From IMG/VR virus record IMGVR_UViG_3300009285_001239, positions 1 through 59,726 of that record: 59,726 nt of DNA. The stretch is one strand, 5' to 3'. Source of the stretch: a virus. The position numbers were made by a program, and so were the translations under genes. Positions within the stretch are counted from its first letter, which is position 1. Every line of letters starts with the position of its first letter. Positions 15,557 through 23,956 of the stretch are shown here, one piece after another. Under the pieces are notes generated by a model, which saw only the letters and a list, made by a program, of their open reading frames with translations, was not told where the DNA came from and searched no databases.

Positions 15557-16648
15557 CTATTTCGTGGCGACTAAATGCAGAATGGATTCACCAGCATAGA
15601 AGATAATAGCGTTCTTACTCTCGGTCAGAGTATCACACTTGGCCATGGCGCGGGCAAACTTCTTACCATCCACCATATACTCTTTACTCAAATTAAGAGT
15701 AGGCACTCGCTCTACGATACTACCCACTCCATCGGTAGTAGCTTGCAACCGGCAGCCATTCTCTTCTAGGTTAGGAGTAATACTGATCTCCCCCGATTCC
15801 CCTGCCACCAACATAGTACGCTCCGTAGCCAAACGGAGGGCCGGGGTAATCTTTACCAGCGCTTTTGCCGGTTTATGCTGGGCGATCAATTCATCCATTG
15901 CTGTATCCTCTAACGGCTTTACTTTAGCCGCGAGTAACACCTTACCAAACTCGGCCCGCACTACTTCCTTTCCAATCGTGAAAACCCCATTGTTCCAACG
16001 CTTACTAGATAGTAATCCTTTGTAGCGAAGCAGTTCAGATAGAAACCTAGGAGGAACTATACACTGCAGTTCCTCCTTGATTTTAGTACTGGTAGTAGCC
16101 TGAAACCGGGTGAGGGTAGTATTATCGGTAGCGTAAAAGCGCATACCCTTTGCCCCAACTTGCAATACGATACCTGACTGCCTAGCTACCGCTGGATTGA
16201 ATAAGAAGCAGTCAATACAAAACTGCAACCCATCTACCAACTCCGGCAGCTTCTCCATAGGAATACTGCATAGCGTCTTGCCACCAAACTCAGCTACCTC
16301 CTCCTTCTTGAGTAGAAAGTTTGACGCATCTAATATGGGAAGATCGGCCTTCATCCGCCCCACCTTCACCCGTAAACTATTATCCTTCTCGGTAGAAAGT
16401 TTCAGTTCTTTCTTCTCGTCGAATCCCTGTAGTAAATCCCATAGGACCCGTGGTACCGCCACCCCTAACTCGGTTGGTACCCCACCCACCCGTTCCAGCA
16501 GAATATCATCGTAAGAAAATACTTGTCCGTCTGAGGTAAAACAAAACGAGTGGACAATGGGTATCATCCGCATAGATGCTTCAGCGGGAAGAGCTCCTTT
16601 CACGAACTCCAGTTTTGATCTTAACTCGCCGACGGTCGTCACTAGCAT
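15557..16648 (-). CDS. Sliding clamp (DnaN beta-clamp type)
   Basis: At 363 residues it is the usual size for DnaN. It starts VGELRSKLEFVKGALP, like clamp domain 1. Later segments MRFYATDNTTLTRFQ and ALVKITPALRLATERTML match the strand-helix pattern of domains 2 and 3, and the tail SILHLVATK corresponds to the hydrophobic C-terminus of clamps. The start is fixed by AGGAG 9 nt before the ATG, inside the end of the transglycosylase gene (68-nt overlap). It lies directly before the polymerase gene it should serve. Confidence 0.8.
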   Translation of the reverse strand: MLVTTVGELRSKLEFVKGALPAEASMRMIPIVHSFCFTSDGQVFSYDDILLERVGGVPTELGVAVPRVLWDLLQGFDEKKELKLSTEKDNSLRVKVGRMKADLPILDASNFLLKKEEVAEFGGKTLCSIPMEKLPELVDGLQFCIDCFLFNPAVARQSGIVLQVGAKGMRFYATDNTTLTRFQATTSTKIKEELQCIVPPRFLSELLRYKGLLSSKRWNNGVFTIGKEVVRAEFGKVLLAAKVKPLEDTAMDELIAQHKPAKALVKITPALRLATERTMLVAGESGEISITPNLEENGCRLQATTDGVGSIVERVPTLNLSKEYMVDGKKFARAMAKCDTLTESKNAIIFYAGESILHLVATK

Positions 16649-17624
16649 TGATGGTCACTCCTAAAAATTGTTTTTGCACTTGAATGGCTTTCTTAGTCGT
16701 CTTACCCATTACTGACGACCAATACGTTTCCAAGCCCCATAATTCTTTTACTAACTTCCGCTGCATGACATCTATCAAGCAATCCCGATGCTGATTATTG
16801 GTCAGAGGATCACCAGCCAAGTATAGATGATGCCCGGTGAACCCGACCCGATCCTGCCAGTCCTTACGGATCATTTGCATCATCCGATCATACAATACAA
16901 TACCTACCACTGAACGAGCCAGGTGACTCTCCTGCATATCCTTAAAGGTATAGTCACACTCGGCAAATATCTTATCCATGTACTCACGCAACACCGGCGA
17001 GACAGATAAGTAATGCCCATTCTGATGCACCCGCCTGTCAGTAACAATCACCCGCTCAATCGTCACATTTCCTTTCCACCAAAAAGGAACACTGATATGT
17101 CCCATGGCGGCATTGTACCGCCAAGTAATCGAATCCACACTGTACCATGGCCACCGTGCAGCTAACCGCCCTGTCATGGCTAACCCATGCACCCGCGCCC
17201 GTGGATATCCTTTCTTATCGCAGATCAGCTTGAAGGTGGCATCTCCAAACGGGCGGTAGTCAAACCGCTCTTTTACTCCACCCATACCACCAACACAAAA
17301 GTACTCGTAGTTGTCCAGAATCCGCTTCAACCACTTAACATCCGAACGACTGTGGTAAACTGGGAGAGGTTTTAACCCACACGACTCCATGTACTTCAAC
17401 ACTTCCCAGGTAGCCTCTGGATTCCCGATCACATCCAAAGTCAAGTACATCTGCAGTTGATCCTTGAACTGATGTAGTGAACTAATATACCGCTGCAGAT
17501 AATCTTTGAATTGGTGGGTTTTATGAAACCGCCCTTTCAACGAATCGGGCATACCCGCCCCATACTTTTGGTACATCGAAAAAGCTCCCGAGTCGAGAGC
17601 CCACTTAATCCCGTTAGGCTTCAT
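16581..17624 (-). CDS. dpdA: DpdA-like DNA guanine transglycosylase (TGT superfamily)
   Basis: This 347-residue TGT-fold enzyme is predicted to exchange guanine in DNA for a 7-deazaguanine. Visible TGT features are ALDSGAFSMY with Asp11, YLTLDVIGNPE with Asp64, KPLPVYHSRSD, the glycine loop YFCVGGMGGVK, and RARVHGLAMTG. Context supports DNA rather than tRNA as substrate: it follows queC directly and lies among folE and queD, as in phages with 7-deazaguanine DNA. The frame is open to 17771, but the ATG at 17624 gives an 11-nt overlap with queC and starts at the conserved region. No C-terminal zinc site was seen. Confidence 0.85.
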   Translation of the reverse strand: MKPNGIKWALDSGAFSMYQKYGAGMPDSLKGRFHKTHQFKDYLQRYISSLHQFKDQLQMYLTLDVIGNPEATWEVLKYMESCGLKPLPVYHSRSDVKWLKRILDNYEYFCVGGMGGVKERFDYRPFGDATFKLICDKKGYPRARVHGLAMTGRLAARWPWYSVDSITWRYNAAMGHISVPFWWKGNVTIERVIVTDRRVHQNGHYLSVSPVLREYMDKIFAECDYTFKDMQESHLARSVVGIVLYDRMMQMIRKDWQDRVGFTGHHLYLAGDPLTNNQHRDCLIDVMQRKLVKELWGLETYWSSVMGKTTKKAIQVQKQFLGVTINASDDRRRVKIKTGVRERSSSR

Positions 17625-18312
17625 CGGGAAGCTGATGGTGTGTCCACCATAACTTGTAGGTTTCCCATAAGTCTGCCTTTTGTAGACTCTCCCGCATCTC
17701 GATGCAGTGATAACACGTACCACAAGGCATAGGCGCCACTCCATAGCAGTTCCAGAGTCGCCGCAGGTCAACTCCTTGTGTATGCAGGTACGTCAATACC
17801 TTTTCTTTTGGCCATGGTTCCGGGCGAGATAACGGGGCATCGAAACGAATATGCAGGCGCGAGTCTTCTGAGACATGGTCAATCACAGCTTCCAATTTAT
17901 GATAGAACTCAATACCTGTATCTCGAAAGGCATAGTTACTATACTGCACACACTCTGCTGACTTAGTACCCACTATAACAAACTGCAAGCCTAACGACTG
18001 TGCCCAGTTTGCTGCTTGTGCATTGATTACTAAATTTCTGATGGGTACATACGCTGCCGGAACCCCCTCAAACTCGGGAGGCAGACTTCGCATCATGTCA
18101 CACCGAGCAGTTAGCAAGCCCCGAAACCGCGCGCCAAACCGCTGCTTTAAGAACCTCCCAAACCACTCAGCGGCCTTCTGTTCCTTTGCTTCGTACTCAA
18201 CACCATAGGAACTAAAAAAGCCATAACACCTATCCACATTCGATTCAATAAGTACCCGCAATACAGCAGCAGCTGAATCATATCCCCCCGATATATGCGC
18301 CAAGATTTTCAC
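17614..18312 (-). CDS. queC: QueC, 7-cyano-7-deazaguanine (preQ0) synthase
   Basis: This 232-residue enzyme makes preQ0 from 7-carboxy-7-deazaguanine with ATP and ammonia. SGGYDS at residues 8-13 is the N-type ATP pyrophosphatase loop, and VPIRNLVINAQAANWA is the family helix. A C-terminal zinc site is formed by CYGVAPMPCGTCYHC. The start is a GTG that overlaps the aminotransferase stop (GTGA) and follows GGAGGTAGGCCT, so the two are tightly coupled. There is no amidotransferase extension of the Gat-QueC type. Confidence 0.93.
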   Translation of the reverse strand: MKILAHISGGYDSAAAVLRVLIESNVDRCYGFFSSYGVEYEAKEQKAAEWFGRFLKQRFGARFRGLLTARCDMMRSLPPEFEGVPAAYVPIRNLVINAQAANWAQSLGLQFVIVGTKSAECVQYSNYAFRDTGIEFYHKLEAVIDHVSEDSRLHIRFDAPLSRPEPWPKEKVLTYLHTQGVDLRRLWNCYGVAPMPCGTCYHCIEMRESLQKADLWETYKLWWTHHQLPDEA

Positions 18313-19397
18313 AGGCCTACCTCCAGTAATACTGAATGGATTGCCCGATTGAAACCCTCTACCTCTTCGTCAGTGATTGCCCCGATAGTGCATACTTGGA
18401 ATGCCCGTTCATCCCCCGGCATTCCGTAGGTCACATAATACCCGTGGTGAATCATTCGCTGACGAAACTCCGAGTACGAAAGCTTCTCGGGAAGAATAAA
18501 GTTCTGCACTACTCCGGCGCCAAACTTGGGATCAAGCTGTGGCAAAATCCCGGCCCGAATACGTAGAAAGGTTTGAATATCTGCCAACTGACGAGGGATT
18601 CGTTGCTGATGAAATACAATACCCGTACTATTCAGGTATGTACATGCTGCCTCTAAAGCGGAATACAACGCTACCGGTTGAGCAAAGCGGCACATACCAT
18701 TCTTGTCTTGGGCATTGACTTCATCCCATAGATCCAAATAGTAACTAGCACTACGAAACTGCCCAGATACCTCTAAAAAGCTTCTCGAAGCAAACACCAA
18801 CGCCAGCCCCGGGCAAGCCATAATTCCTTTTGACGAAGAAGCCGCCATGACATCCAGGTTAGCATAGTTAGCATTTACTGCCCACGCCACCGAAACAATA
18901 TCAGCCCCTATCCAGGCCCCATACTTTTTGGCTAACTGGGGAAGTTCTACCACCCCATTGAAGATACCCATCCGGGTTTCATGCACCACATAGTATACCC
19001 ACTTATAATCCCCCAACTGCAAACTAGACTCAACCACCGCTGAATCAATCGGGCGATCAAAAGGAAGATTCAAAACTTTAAAATCCAGATTAGCCGCACT
19101 GGCTTGGGTATAAAGACGTTGACCGAAGTACCCATTGACGAGCAGTAATCCTTTTCCCAACGAACTTAAGGCATGCAGACACACTTCATTCGCCGCCGTT
19201 CCTGTACCAGCAAATATCCCGGTGCGGTAATCAGATGACAACTCCAGCAGTGCCTTTGTCTCTTCCCGCACCGCATCGAAGATAGCCTGAAATATCGGTT
19301 CCCGATGATAGATGCAAGGAGGGTTTCCCAACGCGGCCCATACTGACTCGGGAATCTTCAAGGGTCCGGGAGTAAACGGAATCAATTTTCCGACCAT
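18309..19397 (-). CDS. Class V PLP-dependent aminotransferase in the deazaguanine operon
   Basis: At 362 residues it shows fold-type I class V features: PFTPGPLKIP at the start, FAGTGTAANEVCLHAL, YVVHETRMGIFNGV, GADIVSVAWAV with the PLP-ring Asp, and ASSSKGIMACPGLALVF with the predicted Schiff-base Lys. The closest families by motif are 2-aminoethylphosphonate-pyruvate and alanine/serine-glyoxylate aminotransferases. It sits between folE and queC, overlapping queC by 4 nt. That suggests it acts on the modified base or makes its amino donor. The substrate cannot be read from the sequence. Confidence 0.88.
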   Translation of the reverse strand: MVGKLIPFTPGPLKIPESVWAALGNPPCIYHREPIFQAIFDAVREETKALLELSSDYRTGIFAGTGTAANEVCLHALSSLGKGLLLVNGYFGQRLYTQASAANLDFKVLNLPFDRPIDSAVVESSLQLGDYKWVYYVVHETRMGIFNGVVELPQLAKKYGAWIGADIVSVAWAVNANYANLDVMAASSSKGIMACPGLALVFASRSFLEVSGQFRSASYYLDLWDEVNAQDKNGMCRFAQPVALYSALEAACTYLNSTGIVFHQQRIPRQLADIQTFLRIRAGILPQLDPKFGAGVVQNFILPEKLSYSEFRQRMIHHGYYVTYGMPGDERAFQVCTIGAITDEEVEGFNRAIHSVLLEVGL

Positions 19398-19402
19398 GGT
19401 GG

Positions 19403-19948
19403 TTATCCTTTTATCAAGTTAAAGAATTCAGCGCGGGCTGCTGGGTCTTTAAGGAAAGCCCCTTGAAGAGCTGAGGTCATAGTAACATGCCCCTGCTTTT
19501 GAATCCCTCGTGCCTCCATACAAAGATGGCGACATTCCAGCACTACTGCTACCCCTTGTGGATTTAGAGCTTCCCATAACGCATCAGCTATTTGACGCGT
19601 AAGACGCTCTTGCACCTGCAACCGTCGAGCAAAGATATCCACTACCCGACTGATCTTACTCAACCCTACGATCTTCCCGCTAGGGATATAGGCCACATGC
19701 GCTACTCCGAAAAAAGTAGCCAGGTGATGCTCACACATACTATAGACTGGAAGGGCTTTGAGTAGGACCATTTCGCTATACCGTTCTGCCCCATCTTCAA
19801 ATACCCGCAGAGCCTCTTCTGGTTTTTGTGAATAGCCCTGCGTAAGGAACTGCATGGCTTTTAGATACCGCTTTGGTGTTTCCTTCAATCCTTCACGGTT
19901 GGGGTCATCTCCCAAGTAAGAAAGAAGTCGACGAATTTCGTCCTCCAT
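19403..19948 (-). CDS. folE: FolE, GTP cyclohydrolase I
   Basis: This 181-residue enzyme converts GTP to dihydroneopterin triphosphate, the first step of 7-deazaguanine synthesis. It has [16 protein letters not shown], the zinc ligands in [11 protein letters not shown] and [32 protein letters not shown] and QIADALW. An ATG at 19948 is preferred over a GTG at 19951 because it lies 7 nt after GAGGA. The 133 nt before it hold no convincing gene. Confidence 0.96.
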   Translation of the reverse strand: MEDEIRRLLSYLGDDPNREGLKETPKRYLKAMQFLTQGYSQKPEEALRVFEDGAERYSEMVLLKALPVYSMCEHHLATFFGVAHVAYIPSGKIVGLSKISRVVDIFARRLQVQERLTRQIADALWEALNPQGVAVVLECRHLCMEARGIQKQGHVTMTSALQGAFLKDPAARAEFFNLIKG

Positions 19949-20081
19949 CACTGAATCCTCAAAAGAAAAAGGGTACTACCACAGTATCCGACGCAGGAGC
20001 CATAAATGTATGGCATTGCCCTCGACTCGGCAGTCTCGTGGTTTGCAGCAAAGCGTACTGTGGGTTCCCCTTGAGTTGTGG

Positions 20082-20933
20082 TTACTTCTTGATCTTCCCT
20101 GCTTCGAGCAGATCCTTGTAGACGACCTGGAAGGAAGCATACCAACCACGGATCGAGCTGTCCTTCACATCAGTGAAGCCGCCCTTCTCCAACTTCGCTT
20201 TGATGGCTTCAAAGCTCATGGTGGGATTTGCTACCAGGAGAGACCGCACCTTGGCACTTGCCGAGCCGCCTTTTTTCTTGGCCGGCTTTTCCTTCTTGAC
20301 TTCCTTCTTACCGACTTTCTTCTTGGCCGGCTTCTCGTCTTCTTCTTCTTCGTCTTCTTCGTCTTCTTCGACTACCTTCTTGACGGGCTTCTTGCCTTTG
20401 ACCGCTGGCTTTTCCTTCTTCTTCACCGAAGACTTTTTCGAAGGCTTCTCATCTTCGTCCGCATCTTCGTCTTCTTCGCCGTCAGCTTCTTCAGCTTCAT
20501 CTTCGTCTTCTGAATCCGCGTCGTCAGATTCAGAATCTTCCTCGTCAGCTTCTTCAACCTTGGGTTTTTTCTTACCCTTACCCGGCCCTTTGGCTGCTTT
20601 CTTCTTTGCTGCTGGAGCTTCCTCTTCGTCTTCCTCGGCTTCGTCTTCATCTGCTTCCTCCTCGCTGTCTTCGGACTCTTCGTCCTCGTCTTCGTCACCG
20701 ACTTTCAGGCCGTCTTCGAAACTGGGAATGGTTTCCTGCTCGTTGACTGCCGCGATCGCCGCCGTTGCCCACTTCTGTGAATCCTTGGAGAGCTCTTCGA
20801 ACTCGTCGTCCTTCATAGCATTGATAAGGTCAACCAATTCTTCGAAGTACGACTCGGGACTGGTATAGTCGGCCCGCTTGATACCAGTCACGTTCTCCAA
20901 CTCCTTCTGTACTGCCACACTCGCTTTTGACAT
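20082..20933 (-). CDS. Three-part protein with acidic/basic low-complexity centre
   Basis: This is a 283-residue protein. Residues 1-75 form an acidic helical domain (SVAVQKELENVTGIKR, FEELVDLINAMKDDEFEELS). Residues 76-220 are alternating Glu/Asp and Lys blocks such as EEDEEEAPAAKKKAAKGPGK. Residues 221-283 are a small globular domain (VRSLLVANPTMSFEAIKAKL, then SIRGWYASFQVVYK) that resembles a winged helix. It may bind DNA and partner proteins, but no function is known. It lies between queD and folE. The plus-strand Ser-rich frame opposite the repeats is an artefact. Confidence 0.8.
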   Translation of the reverse strand: MSKASVAVQKELENVTGIKRADYTSPESYFEELVDLINAMKDDEFEELSKDSQKWATAAIAAVNEQETIPSFEDGLKVGDEDEDEESEDSEEEADEDEAEEDEEEAPAAKKKAAKGPGKGKKKPKVEEADEEDSESDDADSEDEDEAEEADGEEDEDADEDEKPSKKSSVKKKEKPAVKGKKPVKKVVEEDEEDEEEEDEKPAKKKVGKKEVKKEKPAKKKGGSASAKVRSLLVANPTMSFEAIKAKLEKGGFTDVKDSSIRGWYASFQVVYKDLLEAGKIKK

Positions 20934-20957
20934 TGTGAATAGACTCCTTTTGGTTAG

Positions 20958-21392
20958 TTAAAGATAAGCTTCCCCCAACCACTTTCTGGTTTCTTCTCCT
21001 CCCCCCTTCCCCATTTTAAGTCCTTCCGGTAATGACCAATCCCGCCGAAGTAAATACTCGGCCATGTTTTCAGCAGTCGGATTGAAGGGTACCAAGATAA
21101 CACCATCCGAGTTAAGTTGCAAGAGGGCAGCAGATACCGGATCTTCTTTCCATACCATGAACCGGTGATCCCAATTATCTTCTACCCACTGGCACAAGAT
21201 TGACTTGATTACCCCAAAATCCAGTACCCGCCCGAGACTATCTAATTCTACAGCCCCTTCTGCTTGGAATCCTCCTTTCACTGTAAAGTGAACTCGATAG
21301 TTGTGCCCGTGGAAATGCCGACACTTCGACTCATGCCCGTAAACTCGATGCCCTGCTGAAAAGTCATGAAACCGTGTAGCTGAAATTGGCAT
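20958..21392 (-). CDS. queD: QueD, 6-carboxytetrahydropterin synthase
   Basis: This 144-residue enzyme of the PTPS family makes 6-carboxy-tetrahydropterin from dihydroneopterin triphosphate. It has FSAGHRVYGHESKCRHFHGHNY with zinc His residues and the catalytic Cys, LDFGVIKSIL, DNWDHRFMV, NPTAENMAEYL, and a late Glu-Thr in GGEETRKW. CGGAG lies 7 nt before the ATG. It is the second enzyme of the preQ0 pathway encoded here. Confidence 0.94.
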   Translation of the reverse strand: MPISATRFHDFSAGHRVYGHESKCRHFHGHNYRVHFTVKGGFQAEGAVELDSLGRVLDFGVIKSILCQWVEDNWDHRFMVWKEDPVSAALLQLNSDGVILVPFNPTAENMAEYLLRRDWSLPEGLKMGKGGGEETRKWLGEAYL

Positions 21393-21404
21393 ACATACAC
21401 TCCG

Positions 21405-22385
21405 TTATAGATACGACAGAAACTGCTTGACTGCTTTCTTATTCATCGCACCAAAGTCTTTCCATGGTGCTGGACAGCAATTTATACCTACCACTCGTCG
21501 TCCATCTATTTGCCGAGCCACATGCAGCGCTTCAAACTCAAACTCGTTATCGAATCCCACCGTTACTTTATCGAAGTTGACACTGTAGTTCCACAAGATC
21601 TGTAACTGCTCTGCTGTTGGAGCTATTCCACATAAAGCAACCGCACGAATTCCCTGCTCTGCTCCATATAGATCCAGCTTAAGGGCATCTACTGGGCCTT
21701 CTGTGATTACTAATACCTTCCCAAAAGTTAGTAAGGCGTCGTAGTTAAACAGGGTGGACTTCAAATCCACTACACTCTCAGCAACCGGTAGGTTTTTATA
21801 GCGCAGTTCGGCCTCTGGATAAATGGATCTAGCTGTAAACGTAACTACTTCTCCATTCTCAAATACTGGAAAGATGACGCGGTCTTTATACTCGCCCGAT
21901 ATCCCTGCCCTCAGTGTATATCGAGAGATCACAGTTTTAGTTGACTCAGCAAACCGCGAACGAAGATATCGGTAAACCCGTTTAGTAGCTACATCAGTAG
22001 TAGATATCTTACGAAACTGGGATAGAAGGACTTCTTGCTGTGACTTGACTTTGGATACGGGAACTTGTGTAAGACTACTGACTACGTCCTGCATACTATT
22101 TGGATTCATTACTACCGCCGACCCATCCAGCATATCGTAGGCTAACGAAATACTACACCCCAGTACCTGTGCTACCAATATCGCCGGGTTCTTTCCTCGA
22201 TGGACCGCTGATCGCCAACAGCCATAATACCCAGTCTGTTTATTGACCCCTAGGTGCCAAGAAGGGTCGTTATCTCCACACCACGGACAACGTAGATTAA
22301 AATTCCCCCGCGCTACGTTGGGTCCGCTTTCCACGCACTCGACATTATGGGCCCGGAAAACTTCCAGCACCTTTTCACCAATCAT
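21405..22385 (-). CDS. DnaG-type primase (zinc finger plus Toprim)
   Basis: This 326-residue primase has an N-terminal zinc motif, CPWCGDNDPSWH followed by YYGCWRSAVH (Cys33, Cys36, His44, Cys56). The Toprim domain has VLVITEGPVDALKLD near residue 229 and VTVGFDNEFE near the expected metal-binding Asp. It is shorter than bacterial DnaG (about 580 aa) and lacks an obvious helicase-binding domain, as in phage primases. Its ATG overlaps the SNF2-helicase stop (ATGA). Confidence 0.9.
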   Translation of the reverse strand: MIGEKVLEVFRAHNVECVESGPNVARGNFNLRCPWCGDNDPSWHLGVNKQTGYYGCWRSAVHRGKNPAILVAQVLGCSISLAYDMLDGSAVVMNPNSMQDVVSSLTQVPVSKVKSQQEVLLSQFRKISTTDVATKRVYRYLRSRFAESTKTVISRYTLRAGISGEYKDRVIFPVFENGEVVTFTARSIYPEAELRYKNLPVAESVVDLKSTLFNYDALLTFGKVLVITEGPVDALKLDLYGAEQGIRAVALCGIAPTAEQLQILWNYSVNFDKVTVGFDNEFEFEALHVARQIDGRRVVGINCCPAPWKDFGAMNKKAVKQFLSYL

Positions 22386-23956
22386 AATTTACTTGTCCCG
22401 TTCAAGACAGCATCTAGTAGTTCGCGGTTTGACTGTAGATGTTGTAGCTGCTTTGGTTCTATAGTATCAGTACTCAATAGGAAGTACAAATACGATCTTT
22501 TGGTTTGACCGGTTCGATGGATCCGTTTTATCGCCTGTTTATAGGTAATCAAACTGGTCGGAAGCTCATAAAAAATGGCATGGTTGGCTACTTGCAAATT
22601 CAAGCCTACCGCACCAGATTCTAAATTAGCAAGCAGTACCCGTATCTTAGGATCCTCCAGAAACTTAGTGAGTGCTGGTACTTTGTTCTTGACCGAGCCA
22701 TCTATCTTGACGAACCTGACTTTCCCCCGTAGTGCTTTCTCTAGGGCTTTACCCGAAGCAATAAACTCATAAAAAATAACTACCTTGTCATCCTTCACTA
22801 ACGTCGGCAGCTGCCCGACTACCCACTCTATCTTGGAATTGGGAAATTCCAATATCCCGTAGTCGGTCTTCAAAAACGAAGAAGCCAACTGGCGTAGTTT
22901 CATAAAACTGTTCTTGAACTTTAGTAGCCCACCTTCTGCTTTACCCAGTAAAAGGGCGGCGGTTCGTACAGTGTCCCGAATCTGCTTATAGTAGGCGCTA
23001 GCTTCTGCTGCCAACGGGATAGAAACTTCTATCTCAACTAGTTCAGGTAGGTCATTGATCTCCGAGTCAGCATAAGCCAAGGAACGATGCTGTCGTACTT
23101 TCGTCAGTAGTTTCTTCTTACGACGATCAAAATGGTACTCGGGCCACCCTGACCAATAGTTCTGCTTAGCCGTAAAAAATGCGGCCCGATATAATGAGAT
23201 AGTGTTTCCTAATGTCGCTCCACGATCTATCAACTTAAACTCTGCCCAGAAGTCAATCGGATCTACTCCGGTAGGAGTACCTGTCAGACCATACCGATAA
23301 GGAATTACTGAACTAATAGCTTTGCATAACTTGTAAGTCAGGCTCTGATGATTTTTGCAGTTCTGGATTTCGTCAAACACCACCAGCTGAAACTGCCGGG
23401 CTAACCGCTTGACGTCTGCCAGATCTGGCACCATCCGGTTTTTGACTTTCCCATTTTTACCCACAACTTTAGTTAGGGTACAGAATAGATGCTGCAACCC
23501 TGCATAACTCAATACATACACCTCTGCCTCGGTATCTGTAACGAGCTGTGCTCGTCGCTGCTTGATTGTCCCCAAAAGGAGGGATGCTCGTAAATCACTG
23601 TGTGTTTTAACCTGTGTGCCCCAGTTGTAGACGTTTACCTCGTTTTCTACAATCACCAAGGCTTTTCGTATCTGCCCCAAACCCTTCCTAGCAGAAATAA
23701 TATCCAGAGCTATTTTGCTTTTACCAACCCCAGGATCGTAGAAAAATAAATACTCCTGACACCGTAACCCAGCATATAAACCTACCCATTGGTGAAACCG
23801 GGGGGTAGTTAATGGGCGAAACTGCCATCCCTTACGCACCGCTAAACGAAGTTCGCTTTGATGGAGCTTTTTCAGCTGCCGCCAGTCATCCCGCGGTTGG
23901 GCTAGGTAATCAGCAAGAGCTGATTTAGCTATCATCGGCTGGCGCATCTGCCCCAT
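22382..23956 (-). CDS. SNF2-like superfamily 2 helicase/translocase
   Basis: This 524-residue helicase has motif I YDPGVGKSKIALD near residue 75, motif Ia region KALVIVENEV, motif II VVFDEIQNCK near 195, motif III YGLTGTPTG, motif V GAVGLNLQVANH and motif VI QAIKRIHRTGQTK. The QxxxRxHRxGQ motif points to the SNF2/Rad54 group rather than plain DEAD-box. It may remodel replication or recombination intermediates, as T4 UvsW does. Its first 31 nt overlap the DnaB-like gene. Confidence 0.92.
   Translation of the reverse strand: MGQMRQPMIAKSALADYLAQPRDDWRQLKKLHQSELRLAVRKGWQFRPLTTPRFHQWVGLYAGLRCQEYLFFYDPGVGKSKIALDIISARKGLGQIRKALVIVENEVNVYNWGTQVKTHSDLRASLLLGTIKQRRAQLVTDTEAEVYVLSYAGLQHLFCTLTKVVGKNGKVKNRMVPDLADVKRLARQFQLVVFDEIQNCKNHQSLTYKLCKAISSVIPYRYGLTGTPTGVDPIDFWAEFKLIDRGATLGNTISLYRAAFFTAKQNYWSGWPEYHFDRRKKKLLTKVRQHRSLAYADSEINDLPELVEIEVSIPLAAEASAYYKQIRDTVRTAALLLGKAEGGLLKFKNSFMKLRQLASSFLKTDYGILEFPNSKIEWVVGQLPTLVKDDKVVIFYEFIASGKALEKALRGKVRFVKIDGSVKNKVPALTKFLEDPKIRVLLANLESGAVGLNLQVANHAIFYELPTSLITYKQAIKRIHRTGQTKRSYLYFLLSTDTIEPKQLQHLQSNRELLDAVLNGTSKL

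Noticed and set aside
16581-17771. Long form of the dpdA-like gene from 17771
   Set aside because: The first 49 codons overlap queC and show no TGT features; the ATG at 17624 is better placed.
19948-20145. 65-codon minus-strand frame before folE
   Set aside because: It starts inside another gene without a ribosome site and has no protein-like pattern. The gap is better read as untranslated leader, and no preQ1-riboswitch-like pattern was recognised there.
20173-20868. 231-codon plus-strand Ser-rich frame
   Set aside because: It is the antisense of the Glu/Asp/Lys repeat region of 20082-20933 and has no ribosome site.
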